DNA from: Candidatus Coprenecus stercoravium
GTDB taxonomy: Bacteria; Bacteroidota; Bacteroidia; Bacteroidales; UBA932
Direction: 5' to 3'
Length of the DNA: 42,132 bases
Assembly (NCBI GenBank): GCA_019116865.1
Contig: DXAW01000096.1
Span: 1-42,132 of the forward strand
How positions within the stretch are numbered: position 1 is the first letter of the stretch; the number at the start of each line of letters is the position of its first letter. Positions 41,331 to 42,132 of this stretch are shown one piece after another. Both the position numbers and the translations under genes were made by a program. The notes under the pieces are model-generated. The model did no database searches, was not told the DNA's origin, and saw nothing but the letters and a program-made list of their open reading frames with translations.

Positions 41331-42132
41331 ATGGCAGAAATAAACAGCAACAAAAAGGCCGCTCTGGATTATCATCGTCAGGACAGGCCGGGTAAGATAG
41401 AGACCGTACCCACAAAACCATATTCATCACAGCATGATCTGTCTCTTGCCTACTCCCCCGGGGTAGCATGGCCGTGTCTTGAAATCAAGGCGGACAAGGA
41501 CACCGCCTACGAATACACGAACAAGGGCAATCTGATGGCTGTAATCTCCAACGGCACAGCAGTCCTGGGACTAGGCAATATCGGTGCGGTGGCCGGGAAG
41601 CCCGTTATGGAAGGCAAGGCCATGCTGTTCAAGATATTCGCCGGGCTTGACTGCTACGACATTGAGGTCAATGAGAGCGACCCGGAAAAATTCATAGCGG
41701 CAGTAAAAGCGATTGCATCCACATTCGGCGGCATCAATCTGGAGGACATCAAAGCCCCCGAGTGCTTTGAGATAGAGCGCAGGCTGAAGGACGAATGCGA
41801 TATTCCCGTAATGCATGACGACCAGCACGGAACAGCAATCATATCCGCTGCGGGCCTGCTCAACGCACTCGATCTGCAGGAGAAAAAAATTGAGGACATA
41901 AAGCTGGTGGTAAACGGGGCCGGTGCGGCTGCGATAGCATGCACCAACCTGTATATGGAATTGGGAGTAAGACCTGAGAACGTGGTGATGTGCGACAGCA
42001 AAGGAGTCATCAGTACGAGAAGGACGGACCTGAACGCCATGAAACGGAGATTCGCTACGGAAAGAGACATTCACACTCTGGAAGAGGCTGTCAAAGGAGC
42101 TGACGTGTTCCTGGGACTCTCCACCAAGGATG
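41331..42132 (+). CDS. maeB: NADP-dependent malic enzyme, 5' part (maeB-type)
   Basis: Start at ATG 41331 ([20 protein letters not shown]); open to the window end, 267 codons. Malic-enzyme signatures: [39 protein letters not shown], and [20 protein letters not shown] near residue 163, then an NAD(P) Rossmann motif [16 protein letters not shown]. It converts malate to pyruvate and CO2. Many of these proteins carry a C-terminal phosphotransacetylase domain, which lies outside the window. Confidence 0.93.
   Translation, partial: MAEINSNKKAALDYHRQDRPGKIETVPTKPYSSQHDLSLAYSPGVAWPCLEIKADKDTAYEYTNKGNLMAVISNGTAVLGLGNIGAVAGKPVMEGKAMLFKIFAGLDCYDIEVNESDPEKFIAAVKAIASTFGGINLEDIKAPECFEIERRLKDECDIPVMHDDQHGTAIISAAGLLNALDLQEKKIEDIKLVVNGAGAAAIACTNLYMELGVRPENVVMCDSKGVISTRRTDLNAMKRRFATERDIHTLEEAVKGADVFLGLSTKD

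Overview
The window is Bacteroidales chromosome, probably a gut member: the host genes include a DUF4290 protein and an FtsK-LolA pair, and promoters match the Bacteroidetes form (TTTG near -33, TAnnTTTG near -7, about 19-20 nt apart). A roughly 34-kb siphovirus-like prophage is inserted at the 3' end of an initiator tRNA gene. G+C is moderately high, so an Alistipes/Rikenellaceae-like or related lineage is possible; the genus is not determined.

Host left flank (1-7168): rubredoxin (-), NUDIX hydrolase (+), the leftward run DUF4290-FtsK-LolA, then rfbD-like dTDP-4-dehydrorhamnose reductase, hisS and tRNA-fMet rightward. Host right flank (41171-end): the start of an NADP-type malic enzyme gene, cut by the window end.

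Prophage (7153-41170, bounded by a 22-nt core repeat): tyrosine integrase and a hicAB toxin-antitoxin pair (+); then a long leftward block read from high to low coordinates: replication primase-helicase, iteron-like repeat region, a second hicBA pair, S49 prohead protease, capsid, tail-tube-like protein, small-terminase candidates, large terminase, portal, connectors, tape measure, distal tail proteins and an M15 endolysin with small membrane proteins. From 34.9 to 38.3 kb lie many tiny, overlapping accessory and early genes. At 38.3 kb an immunity region faces right: a Cro/C1-type repressor, a PIN-toxin pair and a three-gene accessory module headed by a TIGR04255 protein.

Main observations: (1) a promoter-led intergenic RNA at 35925-36118 that folds into a four-way junction with almost no linkers and a 16-bp closing helix; (2) five inverted-repeat operators in two clusters 20 kb apart, each at exact 20-bp centre spacing, with the -7 promoter box inside one operator of each cluster; (3) an iteron-like array of TTTGACACCG beside the replication gene; (4) an unassigned TIGR04255 / 90-aa / 204-aa module in the repressor operon, a candidate superinfection-exclusion or defence system; (5) two likely recoding or frameshift sites, one at an A9 run; (6) extended att repeats with candidate 20-bp arm sites. 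All function calls come from reading motifs and context; no database search was run.
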